Shown here in pieces: positions 52,855 through 60,871 of a stretch of DNA of 64,000 nucleotides. This DNA is from JBFWRI01 sp050248995 (GTDB lineage: Bacteria > Pseudomonadota > Alphaproteobacteria > JAIXQD01). Each line of letters opens with the position of its first letter. Position 1 is the first letter of the stretch. Both the position numbers and the translations under genes were made by a program. The DNA is taken from the NCBI GenBank assembly GCA_050248995.1, contig JBFWRI010000005.1, positions 1 through 64,000 of the forward strand, given 5' to 3'. The notes beneath the pieces were generated by a model. The model was not told where the DNA came from. It saw only the letters and a list, made by a program, of their open reading frames with translations, and searched no databases.

Positions 52855-52935
52855 GCCCAAAAGAGGACTCGAACCTCCACGGGTCGCCCCACTAGTACCT
52901 GAAACTAGCGCGTCTACCAATTCCGCCATTTGGGC
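52851..52935 (-). tRNA. tRNA-Leu(CAG)
   Basis: An 85-base class II tRNA: acceptor GCCCAAA/TTTGGGC, D arm with GGCGGAATTGGTAGACGC, anticodon loop giving CAG, a long variable arm (GGGGCGACCC), T arm GGTTCGAGTCC and encoded CCA. The sequence matches closely the general bacterial tRNA-Leu consensus. Confidence 0.96.
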
Positions 52936-52936
52936 A

Positions 52937-52972
52937 CTCGTTTTACGAGCTTTTGTTCTCTATTTAGAGAAC
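52937..52972. repeat. Two small hairpins upstream of tRNA-Leu
   Basis: The stems CTCG/CGAG (52937-52949) and GTTCTCTA/TAGAGAAC (52955-52972) lie just 5' of the tRNA gene, i.e. in its leader on the minus strand. With the hairpin on the other side, the tRNA gene is flanked by palindromes. Function is unknown. Confidence 0.5.
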
Positions 52973-53036
52973 TAGGCGCGACCGGATGCTTTTGCTAAAA
53001 CCTGACAGAGGGAAAGTCAACAGAATTCGCTGGAAC

Positions 53037-53969
53037 ATGAACAAAATCGCCACAGTTTTCGGGGGTAGCGGCTTTATCGGCCGTCAGATTGTCAGCCGGC
53101 TGGTGCAGGCGGGCTACAGCGTGCGCGTGCCTACCCGCGTGCTGGCCCATGCCGAACCGCTGCGTCAGCTGGGCACGCCCGGTGTTGTCACGCCGATCCT
53201 GCTCGATGTGCACGATGTCGGTCAGGTTGGTGACGCGGTCGCCAACGCGGATGTTGTCGTCAACTGTATCGGCGTGCTGACCGACAGTCGCCATCAGCCG
53301 TTCAATATTATTCAGGGCGAAGTGCCGGGCATCATCGCCCGTGCCGCCAATGCCGCCGGCGTCAAGCATCTTGTCCATATCTCGGCCATCGGCGCAGATG
53401 CAAACTCGCCCAGCGCCTATGCGCGCAGCAAGGCGGCCGGCGAAGGCGTTGTACGCGCGATATTCCCGCAGGCAGTCATCCTGCGTCCGTCGATCGTGTT
53501 CGGCCCTGAAGACGGTTTCTTCAACCGCTTTGCAAAGATGGCGATGGTATCACCTGTATTGCCGCTGCTTGGCGGCGGGCGCACACGTATGCAGCCCGTC
53601 TATGTCGCCGATGTGGCTGCTGCGGCGTTACAGGCCATCGTACGTACGGATGCACGGGGTAAGGTTTTTGAACTGGGCGGGCCGGCGATTTATACCTTCC
53701 GCCAGCTCATGCAGACGCTGCTGTTCTTTATCCGCCGGCGCCGTTTTCTGGTGCCTGTGCCGTGGGGTCTGGCGCTGCTGATGGGGCGCATCCTCGAAAA
53801 ACTGCCCGGCAAGATGCTGACGCGTGACCAAGTTGTGCTGCTGCAGCGGGATAATGTCGTCAACAGCAACGGCCATACGCTGGAAGATATCGGCGTTGCG
53901 CCGACAGCGCTTGAAGCGGTGCTGCCGACATACCTTGATGTATACCTGCCCAAGGGGCGTTTTCAGTGA
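53037..53969 (+). CDS. NAD(P)-binding reductase, complex I NDUFA9-like SDR
   Basis: The 310-residue protein is an extended SDR with the N-terminal GGSGFIGRQIV nucleotide motif, then DVVVNCIGVL, the active region HISAIGADANSPSAYARSKAAGE and a C-terminal variable domain. It matches the NDUFA9-type subfamily found in alphaproteobacteria next to HIT proteins. The mitochondrial relative is an accessory subunit of complex I. The ATG at 53037 gives the normal start; an upstream in-frame ATG at 52986 would add 17 residues. It overlaps the HIT gene by four bases. Confidence 0.85.
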   Translation: MNKIATVFGGSGFIGRQIVSRLVQAGYSVRVPTRVLAHAEPLRQLGTPGVVTPILLDVHDVGQVGDAVANADVVVNCIGVLTDSRHQPFNIIQGEVPGIIARAANAAGVKHLVHISAIGADANSPSAYARSKAAGEGVVRAIFPQAVILRPSIVFGPEDGFFNRFAKMAMVSPVLPLLGGGRTRMQPVYVADVAAAALQAIVRTDARGKVFELGGPAIYTFRQLMQTLLFFIRRRRFLVPVPWGLALLMGRILEKLPGKMLTRDQVVLLQRDNVVNSNGHTLEDIGVAPTALEAVLPTYLDVYLPKGRFQ

Positions 53970-54409
53970 TACCGGCAGCTACTAACCCGACGCTGCAAAA
54001 GTTTCTGACGCCCGACAGCTTTATTTTTGAAACTGCGCGCTGGGTTTTAACGCTACGGCCGCTGCAACCGACATTGGGCAGTACAGTTCTAATCAGCAAG
54101 TCGGATGTTACTGCCGTGACCGACCTGTCGCCGGAAGATGTCACCGACCTTCATGCGGCGTGGCAAAAAGTCGGTGCGATGTATCGTGCAACTTTCCAGC
54201 CGGATAAAATGAACCACTTGGCTCTGATGATGACCGACCCGAACCCGCACTTTCATATCCTGCCGCGTTATGCGGAAAAGCGGGCTTTTGATGGGTCATT
54301 TTTTGCCGATACAGCATGGCCGACCCTGCCGAACACGCGCGAGGCTGACCTTGACTTGACGTCCGCGCAGCGCGTAAAACTTGCGGAATATTTACGCAAC
54401 GCGATTTAA
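53966..54409 (+). CDS. HIT-family protein
   Basis: The 147-residue protein is of the histidine-triad fold with the core NPHFHILPRY. The first His of the HxHxH triad is Asn here, but the middle (nucleophilic) and third are present. Relatives hydrolyse nucleotide-linked phosphates such as Ap4A or AMP-lysine. The N-terminal SFIFETARWVLTLRPLQPTLG and LISKSDVTAVTDLSPED segments are typical of the alphaproteobacterial branch. It is coupled to the NDUFA9-like gene. Confidence 0.85.
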   Translation: MIPAATNPTLQKFLTPDSFIFETARWVLTLRPLQPTLGSTVLISKSDVTAVTDLSPEDVTDLHAAWQKVGAMYRATFQPDKMNHLALMMTDPNPHFHILPRYAEKRAFDGSFFADTAWPTLPNTREADLDLTSAQRVKLAEYLRNAI

Positions 54410-54421
54410 GAAAAGAAGTTG

Positions 54422-54889
54422 ATGGCAACCCAGATGGACATCGAACCGTGGAGTGTTGTGAGCGCGCGCCTGCAGGGACAGCACGTTGCGGTGTATTACT
54501 ACTTTGAAGACGAATGCCTGTCGGTTCGCGCTGTAGGACAGACCGAACGAAAGACGCCGAAGTGGGGAAAGCTTTTGGGCCGCACGCAGGCCTTTGCCCT
54601 GAATAATGTCAGCACTTATGTCAGTATGAACGGGTATGCCAAGCTCATGCGCCTTGCTGCGGTATCGATACCGGGCAAGGGTGTCCATCATCACTACGCG
54701 GCGCTGCATGGCGAAGCCGTGCCGCTGACGGCTGCCGAAGATAAAATCGTACCGCCGGATGCTGTCGAAATCGGGTTAAGCCCGCGCCGCCAGCCGGGGT
54801 TTTTCCGTAAGGATACCGGGGAGACCGTAACGGCTGCCGATGCTGCCTATGTTATCGGCCGCCGTATGTGGATGCTGAGCCCGCGCTAG
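54422..54889 (+). CDS. Hypothetical protein, about 155 residues
   Basis: A soluble protein without recognised domains. It has a beta-rich central segment (VVSARLQGQHVAVYYYFEDE) and a His cluster (GKGVHHHYAAL) that could bind a metal. It is separated from the HIT gene by 12 bases and may be in the same transcript. Neither the start (TTG 54419 or ATG 54422) nor the function is certain. There is no signal peptide. Confidence 0.45.
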   Translation: MATQMDIEPWSVVSARLQGQHVAVYYYFEDECLSVRAVGQTERKTPKWGKLLGRTQAFALNNVSTYVSMNGYAKLMRLAAVSIPGKGVHHHYAALHGEAVPLTAAEDKIVPPDAVEIGLSPRRQPGFFRKDTGETVTAADAAYVIGRRMWMLSPR

Positions 54890-54959
54890 AAAGCATTAAT
54901 TCTCTTGCTTCGTTTTTTTAATAGTTGCTAGAAACGGGGCATATTGAGGAAAAGTTATC

Positions 54960-55745
54960 GTGGGTCGTCCTAAAACAAAACCAACAGTCATGCCGGAAAT
55001 TACATGGACCGGCGTTGATGGCAGCCATCGCCGCCCGGTTGAGGTTGGTTACGCGCCGCCGGGCTTTGCCCTCGAAATAAACCTGCCGCGCCCACAACAG
55101 TTTCATCGCGTCATCGGGTACGAGAAGCAACGTAATGGCCGTTGGAAGCCAAGATATCGTTGGCTGGCCAATGATACGATAATCGAGCCCAAAGCGCTTG
55201 GCACTTTTAGGTCGCCGACAGATATGATGAAGCGTCTGGAAGTCGGTGATCAATTTCTGGCTGATAATATGCGTCGTCACGGGGACTTTAAATCAGGTGA
55301 CGCTGTCGAGGTTGCTGAAAGTTTCAGGTGGATCAGGCCGGATGGCAGCACCAATATCACGGGTGTGCATGTTGACCGCAGTGCGCTTCTTAGTGATTAC
55401 GACGATGAAAATAATCAGCCCGACAGCTTACCACATGAACAGTATTTCCTGCATGTGGGTCCGGCGTGTCTGGGCACACACATACTTATGCGGGCGAATG
55501 CTGAAGACCTCCGTGCTCTTGCGCCGTTTGTTGACAACTGGAGTAGGTATAATCCGCGTACGTCAGAAACATCGCGTCGGCACCAGTCGCTGATTGGCCG
55601 CCTGAAAAAAGAAGGAAAATGGCGCCAGATTCCATCCGGGGTTGTTGTGCGCGCGCCTGTGGTGTGGCCACATGCCGCAGCAACTAATCCGACACGTAAC
55701 TGGTTATTCCGGCGTTTCTGGACAATCAAGGCATGCCGGGCCTGA
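54960..55745 (+). CDS. Hypothetical protein, 261 residues
   Basis: A basic, soluble protein I do not recognise, rich in Arg and Trp (RWIRPDGSTNITGV, NWLFRRFWTIKA). It starts with a short GTG-initiated basic segment (MGRPKTKPTVMPEITW). There is no signal peptide and no motif I can name. It converges directly with greA, with adjacent ends. It follows another orphan gene, and both lack known relatives in the window. Confidence 0.45.
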   Translation: MGRPKTKPTVMPEITWTGVDGSHRRPVEVGYAPPGFALEINLPRPQQFHRVIGYEKQRNGRWKPRYRWLANDTIIEPKALGTFRSPTDMMKRLEVGDQFLADNMRRHGDFKSGDAVEVAESFRWIRPDGSTNITGVHVDRSALLSDYDDENNQPDSLPHEQYFLHVGPACLGTHILMRANAEDLRALAPFVDNWSRYNPRTSETSRRHQSLIGRLKKEGKWRQIPSGVVVRAPVVWPHAAATNPTRNWLFRRFWTIKACRA

Positions 55746-56222
55746 TCAGGCCCACATAACCTTTTCAATTTCATAGGTCTTGCTGCCGCGCGGGGTTGTG
55801 ATCTCAACGCGGTCGCCCTGCTTCTTGCCGATCAGCGCGCGGGCGATAGGGGCGGCGATGCTCAGGCGGCCGGCTTTGATGTCGCTCTCCAGCTCGCCGA
55901 CGATCTGGTACTTAACTTCTTCTTCCGTGTCTTCGTCGATCAGCTTGACGGTGGCGCCGAACTTGACGTCCTTTTCTCCCTTGAACTGCGTGGGGTCGAT
56001 GATCTCGGCGCGGCTGATGACATCTTCCAGCTGCTGGATACGACCCTCAATGAAACCCTGACGTTCACGCGCGGCATGGTACTCGGCGTTTTCCGATAGG
56101 TCGCCGTGTTCGCGTGCTTCGGAGATCGCGCGAATGACATCGGGACGCTCGACCGACTTTAACTGGTGCAATTCTTTTTCGAGGCGGGCGTAGCCGTCCG
56201 CCGTCATTGGTGCCTTATCCAT
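55746..56222 (-). CDS. greA: Transcription elongation factor GreA
   Basis: GreA stimulates RNA cleavage by backtracked RNA polymerase. The 158-residue protein has the N-terminal coiled coil (YARLEKELHQLKSVERPDVIRAISEAREHGDLSENAEYHAARERQG in parts; the DLSENAEYHAA tip is characteristic) and the C-terminal FKBP-like domain (VKLIDEDTEEE, SPIARALIGKKQGD-like). It stands alone on the minus strand. Confidence 0.96.
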   Translation of the reverse strand: MDKAPMTADGYARLEKELHQLKSVERPDVIRAISEAREHGDLSENAEYHAARERQGFIEGRIQQLEDVISRAEIIDPTQFKGEKDVKFGATVKLIDEDTEEEVKYQIVGELESDIKAGRLSIAAPIARALIGKKQGDRVEITTPRGSKTYEIEKVMWA

Positions 56223-56335
56223 TGTAAAACCCCTTAAATACAGCTGAAATTCGCGTTGCCGTTTTCAGCGCACAGGGGAACGACAGTAACGCAAGCGCCG
56301 CCGCGAAATCAAGGGTTACGCAGCTTTTTTATAAG

Positions 56336-56938
56336 TCACTGAGGCTGCTGATTTTTCCAGCCTGTCAGAAATATCGTTTCAAACGTTGCAGTGCAGCGTG
56401 CCCGGGTATCGCCGAAGTTTTTTTGGTAATAGGTGACCGCTTCCTTCCACACTGTACGTGGCAGGAAATGTGTTGTGGCCAGCACGCCTGTCATATTCGC
56501 GGCGCGCAGGTCGGCAACCAGATCATCTGGCGTTGCATACGTCATCGTCGTCACGTCGCTATCCACCACCGGGTCGGCAAAGCCGGCGCGCTGCATCAAC
56601 TGCAATGTGCTGCTGGCTGCGATGGTGGGCGCAACGCGCAGGGCGCTGCAGCCGGTGACCGCAGCCTCGGCTGCCAGCAGGCTGGTGCGCAGTTCGGCGA
56701 GTGTGCCACCGCCGTAGAATGCGGCCATAAACACGCCGGGCTTCATATCCCTGTATATACGAGCCAGTTCGCCCGGCACGTCATTTGCTGTGCTTAAAAC
56801 ACCAACGCTGGTGGTGATGGCTGTGCCTGGCTTGATCAGCGCCATGCGCTCCCGTAACTGGTCGTGCAGGTGCTGCAGCAGGAAGGCTGAATCCGGTGCA
56901 GGGCCGGCCGCACGGAACATTGCGTTCGGTTTGTTCAT
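56336..56938 (-). CDS. Truncated BioC/NDUFAF5-like methyltransferase relative without the SAM-binding half
   Basis: The C-terminal 150 residues align by eye with alphaproteobacterial NDUFAF5/BioC-like methyltransferases: NDVPGELARIYRDMKPG, FYGGGTLAELRTSLLAAEA, QRAGFADPVVDSD and ATFETIFLTGW. The normal SAM-binding core (GxGxG motif and the following helices) is absent: only about 45 residues precede the NDVPG block rather than about 110. It may be noncatalytic or the result of an internal deletion. It is divergent from comF, a typical alphaproteobacterial arrangement. The ATG at 56938 is chosen; upstream in-frame codons run into comF. Confidence 0.6.
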   Translation of the reverse strand: MNKPNAMFRAAGPAPDSAFLLQHLHDQLRERMALIKPGTAITTSVGVLSTANDVPGELARIYRDMKPGVFMAAFYGGGTLAELRTSLLAAEAAVTGCSALRVAPTIAASSTLQLMQRAGFADPVVDSDVTTMTYATPDDLVADLRAANMTGVLATTHFLPRTVWKEAVTYYQKNFGDTRARCTATFETIFLTGWKNQQPQ

Positions 56939-56954
56939 GTGCGAACTATAGGCG

Positions 56955-57704
56955 ATGAACCGATGGCTTTCTACTGTGCAAAAATACGCAGCGCCGCTGG
57001 TCGATGCAGTATTGCCGCCGCTATGTGTGAACTGCCGGGCCGATGTGTTGCAGCAGGGCGCCCTGTGCGCCGCCTGCTGGAAGCAGTTGAACTTTATCGG
57101 CGACGCACAATGCACCTGTTGCGGCGTGCCATTCGATATCCTTGACGGTGCAGCTAACCTGCAGTGTGACGCGTGCCTAAGTTATCCGCCAACGTTCAGT
57201 CGGGCGCGGGCGCCGCTGGTGTATGATGATGCCAGCCGTAGCATGGTCATGCGGCTTAAACACGGCGATGATCTTTATATTGTCTCCAGTTTCGTACCAT
57301 TCCTGCGGCAGGCCGGGGCCGAGATTCTGGCGCGCGCCGATGCGCTGGTGCCGGTACCTCTGGCACGCTGGCGCCTGTGGCGCCGCCGCTATAACCAAGC
57401 TGCGCTCTTAAGCGGCGCCCTTGGCAACGCGACCGGTATAGCGACATGGCCTGACGCATTGCTGCGCACGCGCGCAACGCCGTCACAAGGCGGGCTCGAT
57501 CGCAAGCAACGCCAGAAGAATGTAAAAGATGCTTTCGTGTTGAATACGAACTATGCAGATGCCGTGCGTCATAAAAATATTATTCTAATAGATGACGTGG
57601 TCACAACGGGTGCAACTGTAAATGAGTGCGCAAAAGTCTTGTTAGATGCAAACGCAGCGCGTGTGGATGTGCTTGCATTGGCGCGCGTGCCGCTGGGGCG
57701 CTAA
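56955..57704 (+). CDS. ComF-family phosphoribosyltransferase
   Basis: The 249-residue protein has the N-terminal zinc-finger-like Cys cluster (LCVNCRADV, CAACWKQL, CTCCGVPF) and the C-terminal phosphoribosyltransferase PRPP-binding loop (IILIDDVVTTGATVNECAK). Homologues are linked to competence and DNA uptake, but in alphaproteobacteria the gene is general and its substrate is unknown. It is divergent from the truncated methyltransferase and converges with ubiG, overlapping it by four bases. Confidence 0.85.
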   Translation: MNRWLSTVQKYAAPLVDAVLPPLCVNCRADVLQQGALCAACWKQLNFIGDAQCTCCGVPFDILDGAANLQCDACLSYPPTFSRARAPLVYDDASRSMVMRLKHGDDLYIVSSFVPFLRQAGAEILARADALVPVPLARWRLWRRRYNQAALLSGALGNATGIATWPDALLRTRATPSQGGLDRKQRQKNVKDAFVLNTNYADAVRHKNIILIDDVVTTGATVNECAKVLLDANAARVDVLALARVPLGR

Positions 57705-58390
57705 CGTTTTTCGGCGGCCAGAATATAGTTCATCTCAAGGTCGTGTGCGTCCAGCGCAAACGTTTTCTGCAGTGGCTTGAACACAAGGCCCGACAGCGCC
57801 GCCAGCTTGAAACCATGGTCTTCCAGCATAGCGACAAGTTCAGACGGCTTGATGAACTTCTTCGGATTGTGCGTGCCAACCGGCAGCACACGCAGAACAT
57901 ATTCAGCGGCATACACGCCCAGCACGCGTGATTTTAACGTGCGGTTCAGCGTTGAAAGGAAAACACGGCCACCCTTTTTTACCTGTGGTGCAACCGCATC
58001 AATGAAAGTGGCTGGGTCGTCTACATGCTCGATAATCTCAAGCGCAGTCACAAAATCATAAGGCCCGCCCAGATCCACATGCGGCAATTCACCTGCAACA
58101 TATTTTATATTCAGGCCCTCAGCATCAGCTCGCTGGCGCGCAACTGTCAGGGCGTCCACTGCGCCGTCTACGCCGGTCATCCTGTAGCCCATGCGGGCCA
58201 ACGGCTCGGTTAACAGGCCGGCGCCGCAACCCACATCAAGGCCGGTTTTGTCGCTGGTCTTCAGATGCTGGCGAATAAAGTCCAGCCGCGCCGGGTTCAT
58301 CCAGTGCAATGGCGCCATGGGGCCTTTGGGGTCCCACCATGTGGCGGCCAGGGCATTGAATTTATCGATTTCTGCGGTATTTTGGCGCAT
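57701..58390 (-). CDS. ubiG: 3-demethylubiquinone-9 3-O-methyltransferase
   Basis: UbiG performs both O-methylations of ubiquinone synthesis. The 229-residue protein from ATG 58390 has SAM motif I (TGLDVGCGAGLLTEPLARMG) and DKFNALAATWWDPKG and PLHWMNPARLDFI, the UbiG-specific N-terminus. The segment FVTALEIIEHVDDPATFI is motif III-like. The C-terminal part reads ALSGLVFKPL and the end NYILAAEK. All catalytic features are intact. It diverges from the SDR gene. Confidence 0.94.
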   Translation of the reverse strand: MRQNTAEIDKFNALAATWWDPKGPMAPLHWMNPARLDFIRQHLKTSDKTGLDVGCGAGLLTEPLARMGYRMTGVDGAVDALTVARQRADAEGLNIKYVAGELPHVDLGGPYDFVTALEIIEHVDDPATFIDAVAPQVKKGGRVFLSTLNRTLKSRVLGVYAAEYVLRVLPVGTHNPKKFIKPSELVAMLEDHGFKLAALSGLVFKPLQKTFALDAHDLEMNYILAAEKR

Positions 58391-58418
58391 CAGCTTTATA
58401 TAAAGCAAAGGACGTCGA

Positions 58419-59105
58419 ATGCCAAATGTTCTCATCACCGGCGCAAGCCGCGGCCTTGGCCTTGGATTCGCAAAGCATTATGCCGCCGCAGGCTGGAATG
58501 TTTATGCCTGTGCGCGCAACATCGATGTGCCGGAATTGCAGAAGCTCTCGGCTAACGGCAACGTAAAACTGTATTCGCTGGATGTCACCGATCATCGCGC
58601 CATCGAAGCGTTGGCTGGTAAACTGGAAACCGTAGACCTGTTCATCAACAACGCCGGCGTGTTCGGTGGCAAGGATGTGCAGGGTTTTGGAAAAATCGAT
58701 TACGACGATTGGCGCAATGTGCTTGAAGTCAACACCTTCGCGCCCGTCAAGCTTACCGAAGCGCTGACACCGAAGCTGAACAAGGGCGGCAAGCTGATCA
58801 TGATCTCGTCGCGCATGGGCTCCATCACCGATGCATCGAACGACAGTTACGCCTATCGCACCAGCAAGGCCGCGCTGAATATGGTCACCAAGCTGCTGGC
58901 TGCCGACCTGCAGCCGCGCGGCGTGACGGTCGCTGCACTGCACCCCGGCTGGGTGCAAACGGATATGGGCGATACATGGGGCCGCAACCCGGCGCAAATC
59001 CCGATTGAAGAAAGCATCGACGGTATGACAAAAGTGATCGAAGGGCTGCAGCCCGCCGAAACCGGATGTTTCAAAAGCTACAAGGGCGAGGTCCTGCCGT
59101 GGTAG
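58419..59105 (+). CDS. Short-chain dehydrogenase/reductase (first of a tandem pair)
   Basis: The 228-residue SDR has the nucleotide motif TGASRGLGLGFA, the NNAG block (FINNAGVFGG) and the catalytic YRTSK, with the upstream Ser in ISSRMGSI. It ends with the unusual GEVLPW. Substrate is unknown; the CYTH- or ubiquinone-neighbour context does not define it. The next gene is a paralogue starting within its end. Confidence 0.85.
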   Translation: MPNVLITGASRGLGLGFAKHYAAAGWNVYACARNIDVPELQKLSANGNVKLYSLDVTDHRAIEALAGKLETVDLFINNAGVFGGKDVQGFGKIDYDDWRNVLEVNTFAPVKLTEALTPKLNKGGKLIMISSRMGSITDASNDSYAYRTSKAALNMVTKLLAADLQPRGVTVAALHPGWVQTDMGDTWGRNPAQIPIEESIDGMTKVIEGLQPAETGCFKSYKGEVLPW

Positions 59106-59839
59106 CGAAGAAAAAAGCCAAAGGCACAATCCTGATCACCGGCGCCTCGCGCGGGCTTGGCTATGAATTCGCGAAACAGTATGCCGCCGATGGCTGGCAT
59201 GTCATCGCCACCTGCCGCCAGCCCGAGAAAGCCATGCAGTTGAAGAAACTGGTCAATGACAGTGATAGTATCAGCCTTTTTCAACTTGATGTTGTGGATG
59301 ATAAAAGCGTCAAGCGTCTGGCGAAAACATTGGCACGTACGCCTATAGATCTTCTACTACATAACTCGGGCACACGTGGTCAGGGCGCTTACGGGCAAGG
59401 GCGTGGCGAACAAAGTTTTGGCACACATAACTATAAAGTCTGGAAAGATGTTTTTGACACCAACACATTGGGCCGTCTGCGTGTGATGGAGGCGCTGTAT
59501 AAGAATGTTAAGGCTGCAAAAGGTATAATAGCGAACATCTCATCAGCTGGCGGTTCCATCGCCTTTGCTGGCAAGCGCACCGGCAGTCTTGCTTACCAGG
59601 TCAGCAAATGCGGTCTGAATATGATCGTGCGTTCAACTGCCGAGGATGCGCGCAAAGATAAAGTAACGGTTGTCGGCATTTGTCCAGGTAAAACCCGCAC
59701 GCAGAAATGGCATACCGTGAAAAGCCACCCTGTTGGCCCGGCTGAATCGGTGCAGTCTGTGCGCAAGACAATTTCCAAGCTGCGCCTGAAAGACACCGGC
59801 CGGTTTATGGATCAGTTCGGCAAGGATATCCCATGGTAA
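59099..59839 (+). CDS. Short-chain dehydrogenase/reductase (second of a tandem pair)
   Basis: The 246-residue protein is homologous to the preceding SDR (ILITGASRGLGYEFAKQYAADGW, YQVSK, final KDIPW), so the pair arose by duplication. It has SG(T)RG in place of the usual NNAG (LLHNSGTRG), a departure that may affect the cofactor site. The chosen start GTG 59099 overlaps the stop of the first SDR and gives a Lys-rich leader (VVAKKKAKG). It overlaps the next gene by seven bases. Confidence 0.8.
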   Translation: MVAKKKAKGTILITGASRGLGYEFAKQYAADGWHVIATCRQPEKAMQLKKLVNDSDSISLFQLDVVDDKSVKRLAKTLARTPIDLLLHNSGTRGQGAYGQGRGEQSFGTHNYKVWKDVFDTNTLGRLRVMEALYKNVKAAKGIIANISSAGGSIAFAGKRTGSLAYQVSKCGLNMIVRSTAEDARKDKVTVVGICPGKTRTQKWHTVKSHPVGPAESVQSVRKTISKLRLKDTGRFMDQFGKDIPW

Positions 59840-60852
59840 GCGTTTCACCCGTACTTAAAAATCTGTGGAATCGCGGTGCTGATTTCCTTGGCTGTGATAT
59901 TGCCATCATGGGCGGCGCGATGACGTGGGTGTCGGAACGCAACCTTGTCGCGGCCATCAGTAATGCCGGTGGTTTTGGCGTTATCGCCTGTGGCGGCATG
60001 ACACCTGATTTGCTGGCAGCTGAAATCGACGCGGCCCTCGCGCTCACCAAAAAGCCTTTTGGCGTCAACCTAATCACCATGCACCCGAAGCTGGACGAGT
60101 TGATTGATGTCTGTCTCGCCAAAAAGGTGTCGCACGTCGTGCTGGCGGGTGGATTGCCGCCCGCCCCGGCCATGCAGAAAGTCAAAGCAGGCGGCGCCAA
60201 GCTGATGTGCTTCGCCCCGGCGCTGGTGATCGCCAAGAAGCTTATCAAGGGCGGCGCGGATGCTATCGTCATCGAAGGTATGGAAGCCGGTGGCCATATC
60301 GGCCCGGTCAGCACCAGCGTGCTGGCACAAGAGATCTTACCACACGTCACCGATGTTCCCGTCTTCGTCGCCGGCGGCATCGGCCGCGGCGAGGCGATTG
60401 TCAATTACCTGCAGATGGGTGCGGCCGGCGTGCAGCTGGGCACACGTTTTGTGTGTTCAACCGAGTGCGTGGCGCATGACAATTTCAAGAAAGCGTTCAT
60501 CCGCGCCGCCGCACGGGATGCCGTTCCCAGCGTACAGTTCGATCCGCGCTTCCCGGTCATTCCCGTGCGCGCCATCGCCAATGCCGCGTCGGAAAAGTTC
60601 ATGCAGTTCCAGCGCGAAACCATCGCTAAGGTGGATGCCGGCGAACTTGAGATGAAGGAAGCGCAACTGGCGATCGAGCATTTCTGGGCCGGGGCTCTGC
60701 GCCGCGCCGTTGTCGATGGCGATACTGAAACCGGTTCGTTAATGGCCGGTCAGTCGGTTGGTATGGTTACAGAGATACAGCCCGTAGGGGCCATTTTAGC
60801 TGAATTAGTTAATCAGGCAGAGGCCACCCTCGCCACTCGCAAAACTGCGTAA
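59833..60852 (+). CDS. FMN-dependent nitronate monooxygenase/enoyl reductase-like (2-nitropropane dioxygenase family)
   Basis: The 339-residue TIM barrel protein shows the family order: GGAMTWVSERNLVAAISNAGGFG, the FMN-binding PFGVNLITMHPKL, the GMEAGGHIG phosphate motif and AAGVQLGTRFVCS. Relatives oxidise nitronates or, as FabK, reduce enoyl-ACP; the distinction cannot be made from sequence by eye. It overlaps the second SDR by seven bases, so they are co-transcribed. Confidence 0.85.
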   Translation: MVSVSPVLKNLWNRGADFLGCDIAIMGGAMTWVSERNLVAAISNAGGFGVIACGGMTPDLLAAEIDAALALTKKPFGVNLITMHPKLDELIDVCLAKKVSHVVLAGGLPPAPAMQKVKAGGAKLMCFAPALVIAKKLIKGGADAIVIEGMEAGGHIGPVSTSVLAQEILPHVTDVPVFVAGGIGRGEAIVNYLQMGAAGVQLGTRFVCSTECVAHDNFKKAFIRAAARDAVPSVQFDPRFPVIPVRAIANAASEKFMQFQRETIAKVDAGELEMKEAQLAIEHFWAGALRRAVVDGDTETGSLMAGQSVGMVTEIQPVGAILAELVNQAEATLATRKTA

Positions 60853-60871
60853 ACCTTGCTACATAAGAAGT

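Noticed and set aside
58362..59129. A 255-codon open frame on the minus strand across the first SDR gene
   Set aside because: It is opposite a clear SDR with all motifs; the antisense product has none.
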